Below are positions 15,391-23,519 of a DNA stretch of 64,000 nt, in pieces (the first letter of the stretch is position 1; every line of letters starts with the position of its first letter). The notes beneath the pieces were generated by a model. That model worked only from the letters and a program-made list of their open reading frames with translations, was not told the DNA's origin and did no database searches. The position numbers were made by a program, and so were the translations under genes. This stretch comes from Thermopetrobacter sp964430935 (GTDB lineage: Bacteria > Pseudomonadota > Alphaproteobacteria > Rhizobiales > Aestuariivirgaceae): assembly GCA_964430935.1 (NCBI GenBank), contig CAYSHK010000036.1:1-64000 (forward strand), in the 5' to 3' direction.

Positions 15391-17678
15391 GTCGCCTGTC
15401 CGGTTTCGGGTTGTGTTCTGCTGCTATCCGATTTTTCTGCCGTCTTCATGACCAGCGAAAGGATCACCATGGCTCCCCGCCCGTCCGGCGCGTCCTCGAG
15501 CCTGAGCTGTCCGCCGTGCTCCTCCATGATGCGCTTGACGATGGCCAGTCCCAGACCCGTGCCCTTCTCCCGTGTGGTCATGTAGGGTTCCGTGAGCCTG
15601 CCGCGGTTCTCCCTCGGAAGGCCGCGGCCGTTGTCGATCACCCGGATTTCCGCCCGGTCGCCCTCCGTGACGATTTCCACGACGATGCGCCCCGGCGGCT
15701 CCGGGGTCTCCTCCAGCCGCGCCTCGATGGATTCCCGTGCGTTCTTGACCAGATTGGTCAGCGCCTGCGTGATGAGCCGGCGGTCGAACGCGAAGACGAG
15801 GGGCTCGTCCGGCAGGCGCATCTCGAAGGAGATGTCGTCGCTGGCGACGCGCTGCAGAAGCAGCGCCTCCTTGACCACCTGCACGAGGTCGTTCGGTTCC
15901 GGATGGGCGGAGGGCATCCGCGCGAAGGAGGAGAATTCGTCCACCATGCGGCCGATGTCGCCGACCTGCCGGATGATGGTGTCCGTACACTGCTCGAAGA
16001 CGTCCGGCCGGGAGGTGATCTCCTTGGCGTAGCGGCGTTTCAGGCGTTCCGCTGAGAGCTGGATGGGGGTCAGCGGATTCTTGATCTCGTGGGCGATGCG
16101 GCGGGCGATGTCCGCCCATGCGGCATTGCGCTGGGCGTTGAGCAGCTCCGTGATGTCGTCGAACGTCACGACGTAGCCGAAGACGTCCTGTCCGCCACGT
16201 TCCGTCGTGATGCGCACGATGAAATTGCGCTCCTCCTCCCCGACGGTCCGGGTCACGTTGTCTTCGGCGTATCCCGAGCGCTTGTTCCTCGCCTTCCCGA
16301 AAGCCCCCGTGAATTCGGGCAGAACGTCCGACAGCCTCTTCCCGATCAGGTCGTCCCTGTGCATTCCGAGCAGTTTCAGGGCGGAGCGGTTGACCAGCGT
16401 GATGCACCCTTCCCTGTCCAGTCCCAGCACGCCCGCCGAGGCCCCCGCCAGCACGGCCTCCGTGAAGCGCCGCCGCTGGTCGAGCTTGTGATAGGCGTCC
16501 AGCAGTTCCTCCCTTTGCGCCTTCAGCTGCCGCGTCATCTGGTTGAAGGCGCGCAGGAGGGTTTCTATGTCGCCCGTGGCCCGTCCCACGGGCAGGCGGA
16601 CGTTGAAGTTCCCGCCGGACACCTGCCGGGCGGCGCGGATGAGCCCGATGACCGGCTCCACCAGCCGGTCCGCGAGCCAGAGACCGAACCAGATCGCGGC
16701 CAGAAGGAAGATGAAGGTCACCGAGGCGTACATGAGCGCGAAGGTGACCTGGAGACCGAACCTCTGGGATTTCAGCTGCGCGAATTCCTCCTGCTCCCGA
16801 CGCGCCTTCACCAACTGCTTGAGGACGTCCCTGTTGACGGTCCGGTACACGTAGAGATAGCGCTCGCCCGGCAGATCGAGGCGTTTCAGCCCCCGGATGA
16901 TGTTGTCGCCGGGGCCCGGGCCCATGACGAGCGCCTTGCCCTTCTTCGCCACCTCGAAGGCCGCCGGCGGAGGAGGACGGAAACGCACATTGTCGCTGGC
17001 GCGGACCATCACGTCCAGGCGCCTGTTCTTCTGGTCGATGACGAAGACGCCCGTCAGTCCACGCACGGCGGCCAGCAGGGCCACGTGCTGGACGAGCTTC
17101 TGGCGGTCCTTCTCGAAGAGTTCCGCGTTCTTCTCGAGATCCGACGCGATGCCGGCCAGATCGATCCGCGCGAGATCCGTCTTTTCCTGGATGTATGTCT
17201 GGGCCACGTCCACCGCCCTGTTGACGATGGACTGGATGCGCTCGGAGAACCATGCGTCCAGACCCCGGTTGAGCGTGACGGAGGCGAAGACGGCGACGAT
17301 GATCGCCGGTACGGCGGCGAACAGGGACAGCAGCGTCACGATCCGGATGTGCAGCCCCGCTCCCTCGAGCCGCCGCCTGCGCGCGCGGATCAGCAGAGCG
17401 ACCTGCCAGCCGATGAGAATGGCCATCAGCAGCACGAAGCCCGCGTTCAGCCACAGAAGCGTGGTGACGATGCGGGGGGTGGGACGGATCGGCGTCAGTC
17501 CCGTGAGAATGGCATAGGTCACCAGGCCCGCGACGACGGCGAACACGACCAGGACCAGCCCCACCCGGCCGGTGCGCGGCCGCCTGAAAGCGACGATGTC
17601 CTCGTCGTCGGAGGAGGCCCCGTCCGCCGCATGCCGGTGCGCGGTCTTCGCGTCTGGTTCTTGCCTTGCCGGAGTCAT
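15387..17678 (-). CDS. ntrY: NtrY sensor histidine kinase
   Basis: Membrane sensor kinase that phosphorylates NtrX. In order over 763 residues: a short basic cytoplasmic start, three or four membrane helices with a large loop (about 40-330), a HAMP domain around 330-380 (RLVEPVIGLIRAARQVSGGNF), a PAS domain (about 400-510), and the HisKA/HATPase core. The phospho-histidine is His530 in RRIAHEIKNPLTP, and N, G1 and G2 boxes are intact (NLVKNARES, DNGRGLP, GTGLGLAI). The gene overlaps ntrX by 4 bases. No ntrB or ntrC is present in the window, although the four are often clustered. Confidence 0.96.
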   Translation of the reverse strand: MTPARQEPDAKTAHRHAADGASSDDEDIVAFRRPRTGRVGLVLVVFAVVAGLVTYAILTGLTPIRPTPRIVTTLLWLNAGFVLLMAILIGWQVALLIRARRRRLEGAGLHIRIVTLLSLFAAVPAIIVAVFASVTLNRGLDAWFSERIQSIVNRAVDVAQTYIQEKTDLARIDLAGIASDLEKNAELFEKDRQKLVQHVALLAAVRGLTGVFVIDQKNRRLDVMVRASDNVRFRPPPPAAFEVAKKGKALVMGPGPGDNIIRGLKRLDLPGERYLYVYRTVNRDVLKQLVKARREQEEFAQLKSQRFGLQVTFALMYASVTFIFLLAAIWFGLWLADRLVEPVIGLIRAARQVSGGNFNVRLPVGRATGDIETLLRAFNQMTRQLKAQREELLDAYHKLDQRRRFTEAVLAGASAGVLGLDREGCITLVNRSALKLLGMHRDDLIGKRLSDVLPEFTGAFGKARNKRSGYAEDNVTRTVGEEERNFIVRITTERGGQDVFGYVVTFDDITELLNAQRNAAWADIARRIAHEIKNPLTPIQLSAERLKRRYAKEITSRPDVFEQCTDTIIRQVGDIGRMVDEFSSFARMPSAHPEPNDLVQVVKEALLLQRVASDDISFEMRLPDEPLVFAFDRRLITQALTNLVKNARESIEARLEETPEPPGRIVVEIVTEGDRAEIRVIDNGRGLPRENRGRLTEPYMTTREKGTGLGLAIVKRIMEEHGGQLRLEDAPDGRGAMVILSLVMKTAEKSDSSRTQPETGQAT

Positions 17679-17714
17679 GTGGCGTCGTTCGTTCCGTTCC
17701 GGTTTTCCGGAATA

Positions 17715-17742
17715 ACTATGCAGGAATGTTGCATGAATTCAA
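17715..17742 (-). promoter_or_regulatory. Possible promoter of ntrYX
   Basis: On the minus strand TTGAAT (17737-17742) and CATAGT (17715-17720) are 16 bases apart, about 37 bases before the ntrY start. Match to the sigma-70 consensus is moderate, so this is a candidate only. Confidence 0.3.
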
Positions 17743-17805
17743 CACTCCTGTGGCATTATTGCGACACGCTCCGCAGGCCCGCGTCACGCCGCCGGCCCCG
17801 CCAAT

Positions 17806-19629
17806 TCATTCGACGGTCACGGACTTGGCCAGATTGCGCGGCTGGTCCACGTCGGTTCCGAGGAAGACCGCTGCATGGTAGGCCAGCAGCTGGACCGGTA
17901 TCGCGTAGAGGATGGGCGCGATGAAGGGGTCCGAGGTCGGAACGGCGATGGTCTCGAAGGTATTGTGGCCGTGGTCCCGCGCCCCCTCCTCGTCGGTGAT
18001 CAGGACGATGTGCGCTCCACGGGCGGCGACCTCCTCCATGTTGGAAACCGTCTTGTCGAACAACGCGTCCCGTGGAGCGATGACCACGACGGGCACGCCC
18101 TCGTCGATCAGCGCGATGGGACCATGCTTGAGCTCGCCGGCGGCATAACCCTCCGCGTGGATGTAGGAGATCTCCTTCAGCTTCAGGGCGCCTTCGAGGG
18201 CCGTCGGGTAGTTTATGCCGCGTCCGAGGTAGAGGATGTCGCGCGCATGGGCGATCTTCTTCGCCACCTCCTCGATGTGCGCATCCTGGGACAGGGCCTG
18301 CACCAGAAGGCGCGGAAGGCGGTTCATGGCTCTGACGAGCCGCGCCTCCTCCTCTTCGTCTATGGCGCCCCGGGCACGGGCCACGGCGATGGCGAAGGCG
18401 GCGAGCACGGTCAGCTGGCAGGTGAAGGCCTTCGTGGAGGCGACACCGATCTCCGGCCCGGCGTAGGTGCGCAGGATGATGTCGCTTTCCCGGGCGATGG
18501 TGGATTCCGGAACGTTGACCACGGCCGCCACGTGCTGACCCATGTTCTTGCAGTACCTTAGGGCGGCGAGCGTGTCCGCCGTCTCCCCGGACTGCGAGAT
18601 CACCAGCGACAGGCCGCCCTGCTTCAGTGGGGCCTCGCGGTAGCGGAACTCGGACGCCACGTCCACGTCCACGGGTATGCGCGCCAGCTGTTCGATCCAG
18701 TATTTGGCCACCATGCCCGCATAGTAGGCGGTGCCGCAGGCGGTTATGGTGATGCGGTCGAGGGAGGCCAGATCGAACGGCAGGTCCGGCAGCGTGACGC
18801 GGTTGGCGTTGAAATCCAGATATTCGGCCATGGTGTGTCCGACCACAGCGGGCTGTTCGGCGATCTCCTTGGCCATGAAATGGCGGTAGTTGCCCTTGTC
18901 CACCAGAAGCGCGGAAGCCTGCGTGAACTGGAGCGGACGCACGGTCTGACGTCCCTGCGCGTCGTAGAGGGTCAGGGAGTTGCGCGTCAGCACGACCGTG
19001 TCGCCATCCTCCAGATAGGTCACGCGGTTGGTGAACGGCGCCAGTGCGATGGCGTCGGAACCGAGATACATCTCTCCCTCGCCATGCCCGACGGCCAGCG
19101 GCGAACCGCGCCGGGCGCCGATCAGGAGGTCATCCTCGCCCTCGAACATGATGACGAAGGCGAAGGCCCCCTCCAGCTCCTCGAGCGTCTTCTGGACGGC
19201 CTCGACGGGAGACAGCCCCTGCCCAAGCCGGCGGTCGATGAGATGGGCGACGATTTCGGTGTCGGTGTCCGTCTCCGGCTTGATGCCGTCGGCCTCGAGA
19301 GAGGCGCGCAGGGCCTTGAAATTCTCGATGATGCCGTTGTGCACGATGGCCACGCGTCCGGCGAAGTGCGGATGCGCGTTGTTCTCGGTGGGAACGCCGT
19401 GGGTCGCCCAGCGGGTGTGTCCGATGCCTATGGTGGACTTCAGTTCCCTTTCGGACAGGCACGCCATGAGCTGACCCAGCTTGCCCGGCGCGCGGACGCG
19501 TTCCAGCCTGCCGTTCTCGAGCACCGCTATGCCCGCGGAGTCGTAGCCGCGATACTCCAGCCGCCGCAGCGCCTCGACGAGACGCATCGCCACGGGTTCC
19601 CTGCCCAGAATTCCGACGATTCCGCACAT
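17806..19629 (-). CDS. glmS: Glutamine--fructose-6-phosphate aminotransferase (isomerizing)
   Basis: Makes glucosamine-6-phosphate from fructose-6-phosphate and glutamine, the entry to amino-sugar and peptidoglycan synthesis. The 607-residue protein starts MCGIVGILG with the nucleophilic Cys2 (class II glutaminase, about residues 1-230), and carries two SIS isomerase domains (about 285-420 and 455-590; SQSGETADTLAALR in the first). It ends with the conserved DQPRNLAKSVTVE. It follows glmU on the same strand, giving a glmUS unit, with a strong inverted repeat in the 76-base gap. Confidence 0.97.
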   Translation of the reverse strand: MCGIVGILGREPVAMRLVEALRRLEYRGYDSAGIAVLENGRLERVRAPGKLGQLMACLSERELKSTIGIGHTRWATHGVPTENNAHPHFAGRVAIVHNGIIENFKALRASLEADGIKPETDTDTEIVAHLIDRRLGQGLSPVEAVQKTLEELEGAFAFVIMFEGEDDLLIGARRGSPLAVGHGEGEMYLGSDAIALAPFTNRVTYLEDGDTVVLTRNSLTLYDAQGRQTVRPLQFTQASALLVDKGNYRHFMAKEIAEQPAVVGHTMAEYLDFNANRVTLPDLPFDLASLDRITITACGTAYYAGMVAKYWIEQLARIPVDVDVASEFRYREAPLKQGGLSLVISQSGETADTLAALRYCKNMGQHVAAVVNVPESTIARESDIILRTYAGPEIGVASTKAFTCQLTVLAAFAIAVARARGAIDEEEEARLVRAMNRLPRLLVQALSQDAHIEEVAKKIAHARDILYLGRGINYPTALEGALKLKEISYIHAEGYAAGELKHGPIALIDEGVPVVVIAPRDALFDKTVSNMEEVAARGAHIVLITDEEGARDHGHNTFETIAVPTSDPFIAPILYAIPVQLLAYHAAVFLGTDVDQPRNLAKSVTVE

Positions 19630-19653
19630 GTCCGGTCTCTCTCCCGCTTGACA

Positions 19654-19704
19654 CCCGCCGGCCGCGGCATCCGGCGCGCCGACGGAATTGAGACGGCCGG
19701 CGGG
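19654..19704 (-). repeat. 11-bp inverted repeat between glmU and glmS
   Basis: CCCGCCGGCCG (19654-19664) and CGGCCGGCGGG (19694-19704) are perfect arms around a 29-base centre that holds a further CGGCGCGCCG palindrome (19672-19680 area). In the transcript this is a very stable hairpin beginning just after the glmU stop and ending about 25 bases before the glmS start. No T-run follows, so it looks like an mRNA processing or stability element rather than a terminator. Confidence 0.6.
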
Positions 19705-19705
19705 C

Positions 19706-21058
19706 TCAGTGCCCGCCTTCCTTGCGTTTCCTCATGGCCGCGCGGAATCTTTCCGCCCAGCCCGGTTTCTCCACCTGCCGCCCGCGCCCGAGCGCGAGCG
19801 CACCGGGCGCCACGTCCTCGGTGATGACGCTTCCGGATCCCACATATGCGCCCCTGCCTATGCGCACGGGCGCCACGAGGGCCGAGTTGGAACCGATGAA
19901 CGCTTCCTCGCCGATGTCCGTGAAATGCTTGAAGAAGCCGTCGTAGTTGCAGGTGATGGTTCCGGCGCCGATGTTGGCGCGGGCGCCCACGCGGGCGTCG
20001 CCGATGTAGGTGAAGTGGTTCACCTTCGCGCCCTCCTCCACGACGGCCTTCTTGATCTCGACGAAATTGCCGATCTTCGCGCCGCTGCGCACGTCTGCCG
20101 CCGGGCGCAGGCGGGCGAATGGACCGATCTGCGCGCCGTCTGCGACCCTGGCGTTCTCCAGATGGCAATGGGCGCGGATTGTCACGCCGTCGCCGACGCT
20201 GACACCGGGGCCGAACCAGACCCAGGGCTCCACCGTGACATCCCGGCCGAGCCGCGTGTCCCACGACAGAAACACCGAGGAGGGATCGACGAGGGTCGCA
20301 CCGTTCTCCATGGCGCGGCGACGCAGGCGGTTCTGGAAGACGGCTTCCACCCGCGAGAGCTGGACGCGGTCGTTGACGCCCATGACCTCCTCTTCCGGGC
20401 AGGTCGCATGTCCGGCCTTCAGCCCTTCCCCGACGACGAGGGAGACGAGGTCCGTCAGGTAGTACTCCCCCTTGGCGTTGTCGTTTCCGATCCGCGGCAG
20501 CAGCCGCCAGAGCAGTTCGTTGTCCACGGCCATGACCCCCGAATTGCACAGGGTCAGGGCCCGTTCTTCCGGCGAGGCGTCGAGTTCCTCGCGGATCGCG
20601 ACGAGATCGCCGTTCCCGTCGAGAATGAGTCTGCCGTAGCCAGTGGGGTCCGCGGCATGGAACCCCAGCACGGCCAGCGGCCGCCCGTCGGCGACCGTGT
20701 CGGCGAGCCTGCGGATGGTTTCGCTTTCAAGCAGCGGCACGTCGCCGTAGAGGATGACGGTCGTGCCATGGAAATCCCGCAGCGCGTCCCCGGCCATGGA
20801 GACGGCATGGGCCGTTCCCAGCCGTTCGGCCTGCGGTACCGTCTCGGCATGCGGCATCCAGCGCCGGGCCTCTTCGGCGACCTCCGGCACGTCGGCCCCG
20901 GTGACGACGACGCAGCGCCGCGGTTCCAGCCGGCCGGCCGCGTCCAGAACATGCCCGAGCAGCGAACGGCCCGCGGCCTCGTGCAGCACCTTGGGTCTGG
21001 AGGATCGCATCCGCGTCCCCAGACCCGCTGCGAGAATGATGACGGCGATGTTGCTCAT
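19706..21058 (-). CDS. glmU: Bifunctional GlcN-1-P acetyltransferase / UDP-GlcNAc pyrophosphorylase
   Basis: Last two steps to UDP-N-acetylglucosamine. The amino-terminal Rossmann-like uridylyltransferase (about residues 1-230) opens with IILAAGLGTRMRSSRPKVLH; the carboxy-terminal left-handed beta-helix (about 250-430) shows the imperfect hexapeptide repeats and the acetyltransferase pocket NFVEIKKAVVEEGAKVNHFTYIGD. The product is 450 residues with the start at 21058 (MSNIAVIILAAG). An ATG at 21079 is also in frame but neither start has a strong Shine-Dalgarno. It lies directly upstream of glmS. Confidence 0.96.
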   Translation of the reverse strand: MSNIAVIILAAGLGTRMRSSRPKVLHEAAGRSLLGHVLDAAGRLEPRRCVVVTGADVPEVAEEARRWMPHAETVPQAERLGTAHAVSMAGDALRDFHGTTVILYGDVPLLESETIRRLADTVADGRPLAVLGFHAADPTGYGRLILDGNGDLVAIREELDASPEERALTLCNSGVMAVDNELLWRLLPRIGNDNAKGEYYLTDLVSLVVGEGLKAGHATCPEEEVMGVNDRVQLSRVEAVFQNRLRRRAMENGATLVDPSSVFLSWDTRLGRDVTVEPWVWFGPGVSVGDGVTIRAHCHLENARVADGAQIGPFARLRPAADVRSGAKIGNFVEIKKAVVEEGAKVNHFTYIGDARVGARANIGAGTITCNYDGFFKHFTDIGEEAFIGSNSALVAPVRIGRGAYVGSGSVITEDVAPGALALGRGRQVEKPGWAERFRAAMRKRKEGGH

Positions 21059-21166
21059 GTCGCGCTTATGATCCCCCATGGCTCGAATTGCAACGAGGTT
21101 TCATCAAGATGATGAAGGAAACATGGCGAAAAGGCCCCTCGGGGATCCGGCGCACGACGTTGCGCC

Positions 21167-21781
21167 TCACCGCTTGCGGATCTGCGCGTCGAGCTCCTTC
21201 TGCTCCATGAGCCGGACGAATTCGACGGCGATCCCCTGCTCGTGATAGCGCACCACGCGGCCACGCATCCGCCCCAGCATGACGTGGGTTCCGATCTCCG
21301 GCAGCACCTGCGTGCGGATAGAGGCTCCCGAGAGCGAGATGTCCAGCACCTCGCAAGGGTAGGAGCGGCCGTCCGGCAGGGTTATCACGGATTTCGAATC
21401 CTTCGGGCTGTAGCGTTCGTGGCGGCGCTGATCGACGACCTTGCCGAGCGCCTTGTCCCGAAGCCACTGGAGCCGTCTGAAGATGCGCTCGCGCCCCACG
21501 CGCGTCAGCCGCAGGGCGAGGATGAAGCCGTCGGGCATGCGTCCGCTCGCCACCCCTTCCAGACGACCGATTTCGTCGATGTAGGCGACGACGTGGGTGC
21601 CGGCCTCCACCTCGGTTTCGGTGACGATCTCCGCGTCGTCCGGCGTGATGTTCCTCAGGCGGCAGGCATGCTCGCTCTGGTCCGGAAGCATGAACCGGCC
21701 GAACAGGATGAATCTCCTGCCCGTCTCGGCCGCAACATCCTGAAGACTTACGTTTGAAACGTTCACGTTCACTTCATGCAC
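21167..21781 (-). CDS. PilZ domain protein, probably tandem
   Basis: A 204-residue soluble protein. The second half is a good PilZ domain with the cyclic-di-GMP signature: RRHERYSP (RxxxR-type, about residues 118-125) and DISLSGASI (D/NxSxxG, about 148-156). The first half (GRRFILFGRFMLPDQSEHACRLRNITPDDAEI, then the YIDEIGRLEGVA strand) looks like a degenerate PilZ or YcgR-N-like domain without the arginine motif. It is probably a c-di-GMP effector, but its output is unknown. It stands alone between glmU and smpB. Confidence 0.82.
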   Translation of the reverse strand: MHEVNVNVSNVSLQDVAAETGRRFILFGRFMLPDQSEHACRLRNITPDDAEIVTETEVEAGTHVVAYIDEIGRLEGVASGRMPDGFILALRLTRVGRERIFRRLQWLRDKALGKVVDQRRHERYSPKDSKSVITLPDGRSYPCEVLDISLSGASIRTQVLPEIGTHVMLGRMRGRVVRYHEQGIAVEFVRLMEQKELDAQIRKR

Positions 21782-21908
21782 CTTTCCGTTGCGGCCCCGT
21801 ACCTCCAGAAAGGCTCCCCAGCGGCATCTCGATGCCGTGACAATAGGGGCGTCAAGGTAAAGGATATCCTAAGAATTGCGCTCGCATGCGGCGAGACGGC
21901 GCAATTCT

Positions 21909-22400
21909 CTACCCGAACTTGCGCATGAGGCGGGCCTTCTGGCGCTGCCAGTCGCGCTTCTTCTCCGTTTCGCGCTTGTCGTGGAGCTTCTTGCCGCGCG
22001 CCAGGCCGATCAGGAGTTTCACGATCCCCTTTTCGTTGAAATACATCTTCAGCGGCACGATGGTCATGCCCTGCCGCTGCACCGCCTGCGCGAGACGGTC
22101 GATCTCGCGACGGTGCATGAGCAGCTTCCGCTTCCGGCGCGGTTCGTGGTTGAAGCGGTTGCCGAAGCTGTATTCGGGGATGTCGGCGTTTATGAGCCAG
22201 AGCTCGTCGTTCTCCGGAGCGATGTAGCTCTCCGCGATGTTCGCCCTGCCCTCGCGCAGGGATTTCACTTCGGTCCCGACCAGGGCCAGGCCCGCCTCGA
22301 AGGTATCGGAGATTTCGTAGTCGAACCGGGCGCGCCGGTTTTCGGCGACGACCTTGCCGCCCTCCGACCGCTTCTTCGCGCCACCGCTCTTCGAAGACAT
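21909..22400 (-). CDS. smpB: SsrA-binding protein SmpB
   Basis: Binds tmRNA and brings it to stalled ribosomes in trans-translation. The 163-residue product has the OB-fold core with the family motifs ENRRARFDYEI, GLALVGTEVKSLREGRANI and YSFGN, plus the basic carboxy-terminal tail (GKKLHDKRETEKKRDWQRQKARLMRKFG). The start at 22400 (MSSKSGGAKKR) adds the usual lysine-rich leader. It follows dapA by five bases, a common alphaproteobacterial pair. Confidence 0.96.
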   Translation of the reverse strand: MSSKSGGAKKRSEGGKVVAENRRARFDYEISDTFEAGLALVGTEVKSLREGRANIAESYIAPENDELWLINADIPEYSFGNRFNHEPRRKRKLLMHRREIDRLAQAVQRQGMTIVPLKMYFNEKGIVKLLIGLARGKKLHDKRETEKKRDWQRQKARLMRKFG

Positions 22401-22405
22401 GATGT

Positions 22406-23299
22406 TCAGTCCAGCAGTCCCGCCACCCGCATGGCGTCCTCGACCACCCGCTTCGAGGCGTCGGAGATCTCCACCATCGGCAGCCGGGCGAAGGACGAGC
22501 ACAGCCCCAGCAGGGAAGCGGCATACTTCACCGGGCCCGGGGAGGTCTCGACGAACATCGCCCTGTGCAGCGGGAAGAGCCTGTCCTGCAGCTCCAGCGC
22601 CTTCGCGTAGTCGCCTTCGAGCGTCGCCTTTTGGAACTCCGCGCAGAGCGCGGGCGCGATGTTGGCGGTCACGGAAATGCAGCCCCGGCCGCCGTGGGCG
22701 TTGAAACCCAGGGCCGTCCCGTCCTCCCCGGAGAGCATGGCGAACTCCCTGCCGCCCAGCAGGCGCCGCAGGTTGGACGGACGGTTGAGGTCTCCGGAGG
22801 CGTCCTTGACGCCGACGATGTTCGGGCAGTCGGCGGCGAGCCGGGCGATGGTGTCGTCGGAAATGTCGGCGACGGTGCGACCGGGAACGTTGTAGACGAT
22901 GACCGGCAGTTCCGTCGCCTCGGCCACGGCCCTGAAATGCGCGTAGAGGCCTTCCTGCGTCGGCTTGTTGTAGTAGGGCACGACGACAAGCGCGGCATCC
23001 GCGCCGGCCTTCTCCGCATGGCGGGTGTATTCGATCGCCTCGGCCGTGGAATTGGAACCGGTCCCGGCGATGACGGGCACCCTGCCCCGCGTCTGCTCGA
23101 CGACGATCTCGATGACGGCCTTGTGCTCATCCTCCGTCAGGGTCGGGGATTCCCCCGTGGTGCCGACCGCGACGAGGCCGTCCGATCCCTGCCCGATCTG
23201 CCAGTCCACGAATTTGCGCAGGGCCTCCTCGTCCAGAGAGCCGTCTTCCGTCATCGGCGTGATGAGCGCGGGGAAGGAACCCCTGAAACTGGCGGTCAC
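22406..23299 (-). CDS. dapA: 4-hydroxy-tetrahydrodipicolinate synthase
   Basis: First committed step to diaminopimelate and lysine: condenses pyruvate with aspartate semialdehyde. The TIM-barrel motifs are complete: GTTGESPTL, Tyr136 in VYNVPGRT and the Schiff-base Lys165 in IVGVKDASGDL. I take the GTG at 23299 as the start because GGAG lies seven bases before it and the resulting 297 residues match the family; another GTG at 23329 would add ten residues. It is divergent from the lytic transglycosylase gene, sharing a control region with a CtrA-type box. Confidence 0.95.
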   Translation of the reverse strand: MTASFRGSFPALITPMTEDGSLDEEALRKFVDWQIGQGSDGLVAVGTTGESPTLTEDEHKAVIEIVVEQTRGRVPVIAGTGSNSTAEAIEYTRHAEKAGADAALVVVPYYNKPTQEGLYAHFRAVAEATELPVIVYNVPGRTVADISDDTIARLAADCPNIVGVKDASGDLNRPSNLRRLLGGREFAMLSGEDGTALGFNAHGGRGCISVTANIAPALCAEFQKATLEGDYAKALELQDRLFPLHRAMFVETSPGPVKYAASLLGLCSSFARLPMVEISDASKRVVEDAMRVAGLLD

Positions 23300-23373
23300 G
23301 ATCCTGCTCCTGTTCGTTGCCGCCGGCACGCCTCCGCATCGTGGAAAGAGTGCGTGGCCGGCTTCCGCTCCCG

Positions 23374-23389
23374 TTAAGGTTTCATTAAC
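23374..23389. promoter_or_regulatory. CtrA-type box (TTAA-N7-TTAAC)
   Basis: TTAA (23374-23377), seven bases, then TTAAC (23385-23389) is an exact match to the alphaproteobacterial CtrA consensus. A further half-site TTAACCA lies at 23429-23435. Both are in the 220-base gap between divergent dapA and the transglycosylase gene. Confidence 0.6.
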
Positions 23390-23390
23390 C

Positions 23391-23405
23391 CTGTCTGTCA
23401 GACAG
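23391..23405. repeat. Palindrome CTGTCTG-T-CAGACAG
   Basis: Perfect 7-bp arms around one central base, abutting the CtrA-type box. It has the form of a dimeric regulator operator. No known regulator can be assigned. Confidence 0.45.
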
Positions 23406-23519
23406 TCCGTGCATGGAACCGGGCAACCTTAACCACATCCCCGTGCCTGCGGCAACCCATTCGGTGGACGCGCCCGGCGGTCGCGTCTATCGTATGGCGG
23501 TACGAACGGGGGCTTGAAC

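Noticed and set aside
17679..19705. A glmS ribozyme or riboswitch before glmS
   Set aside because: The gap to glmU is short and holds only a GC-rich inverted repeat with no ribozyme core features; glmS ribozymes are known from Gram-positive bacteria.
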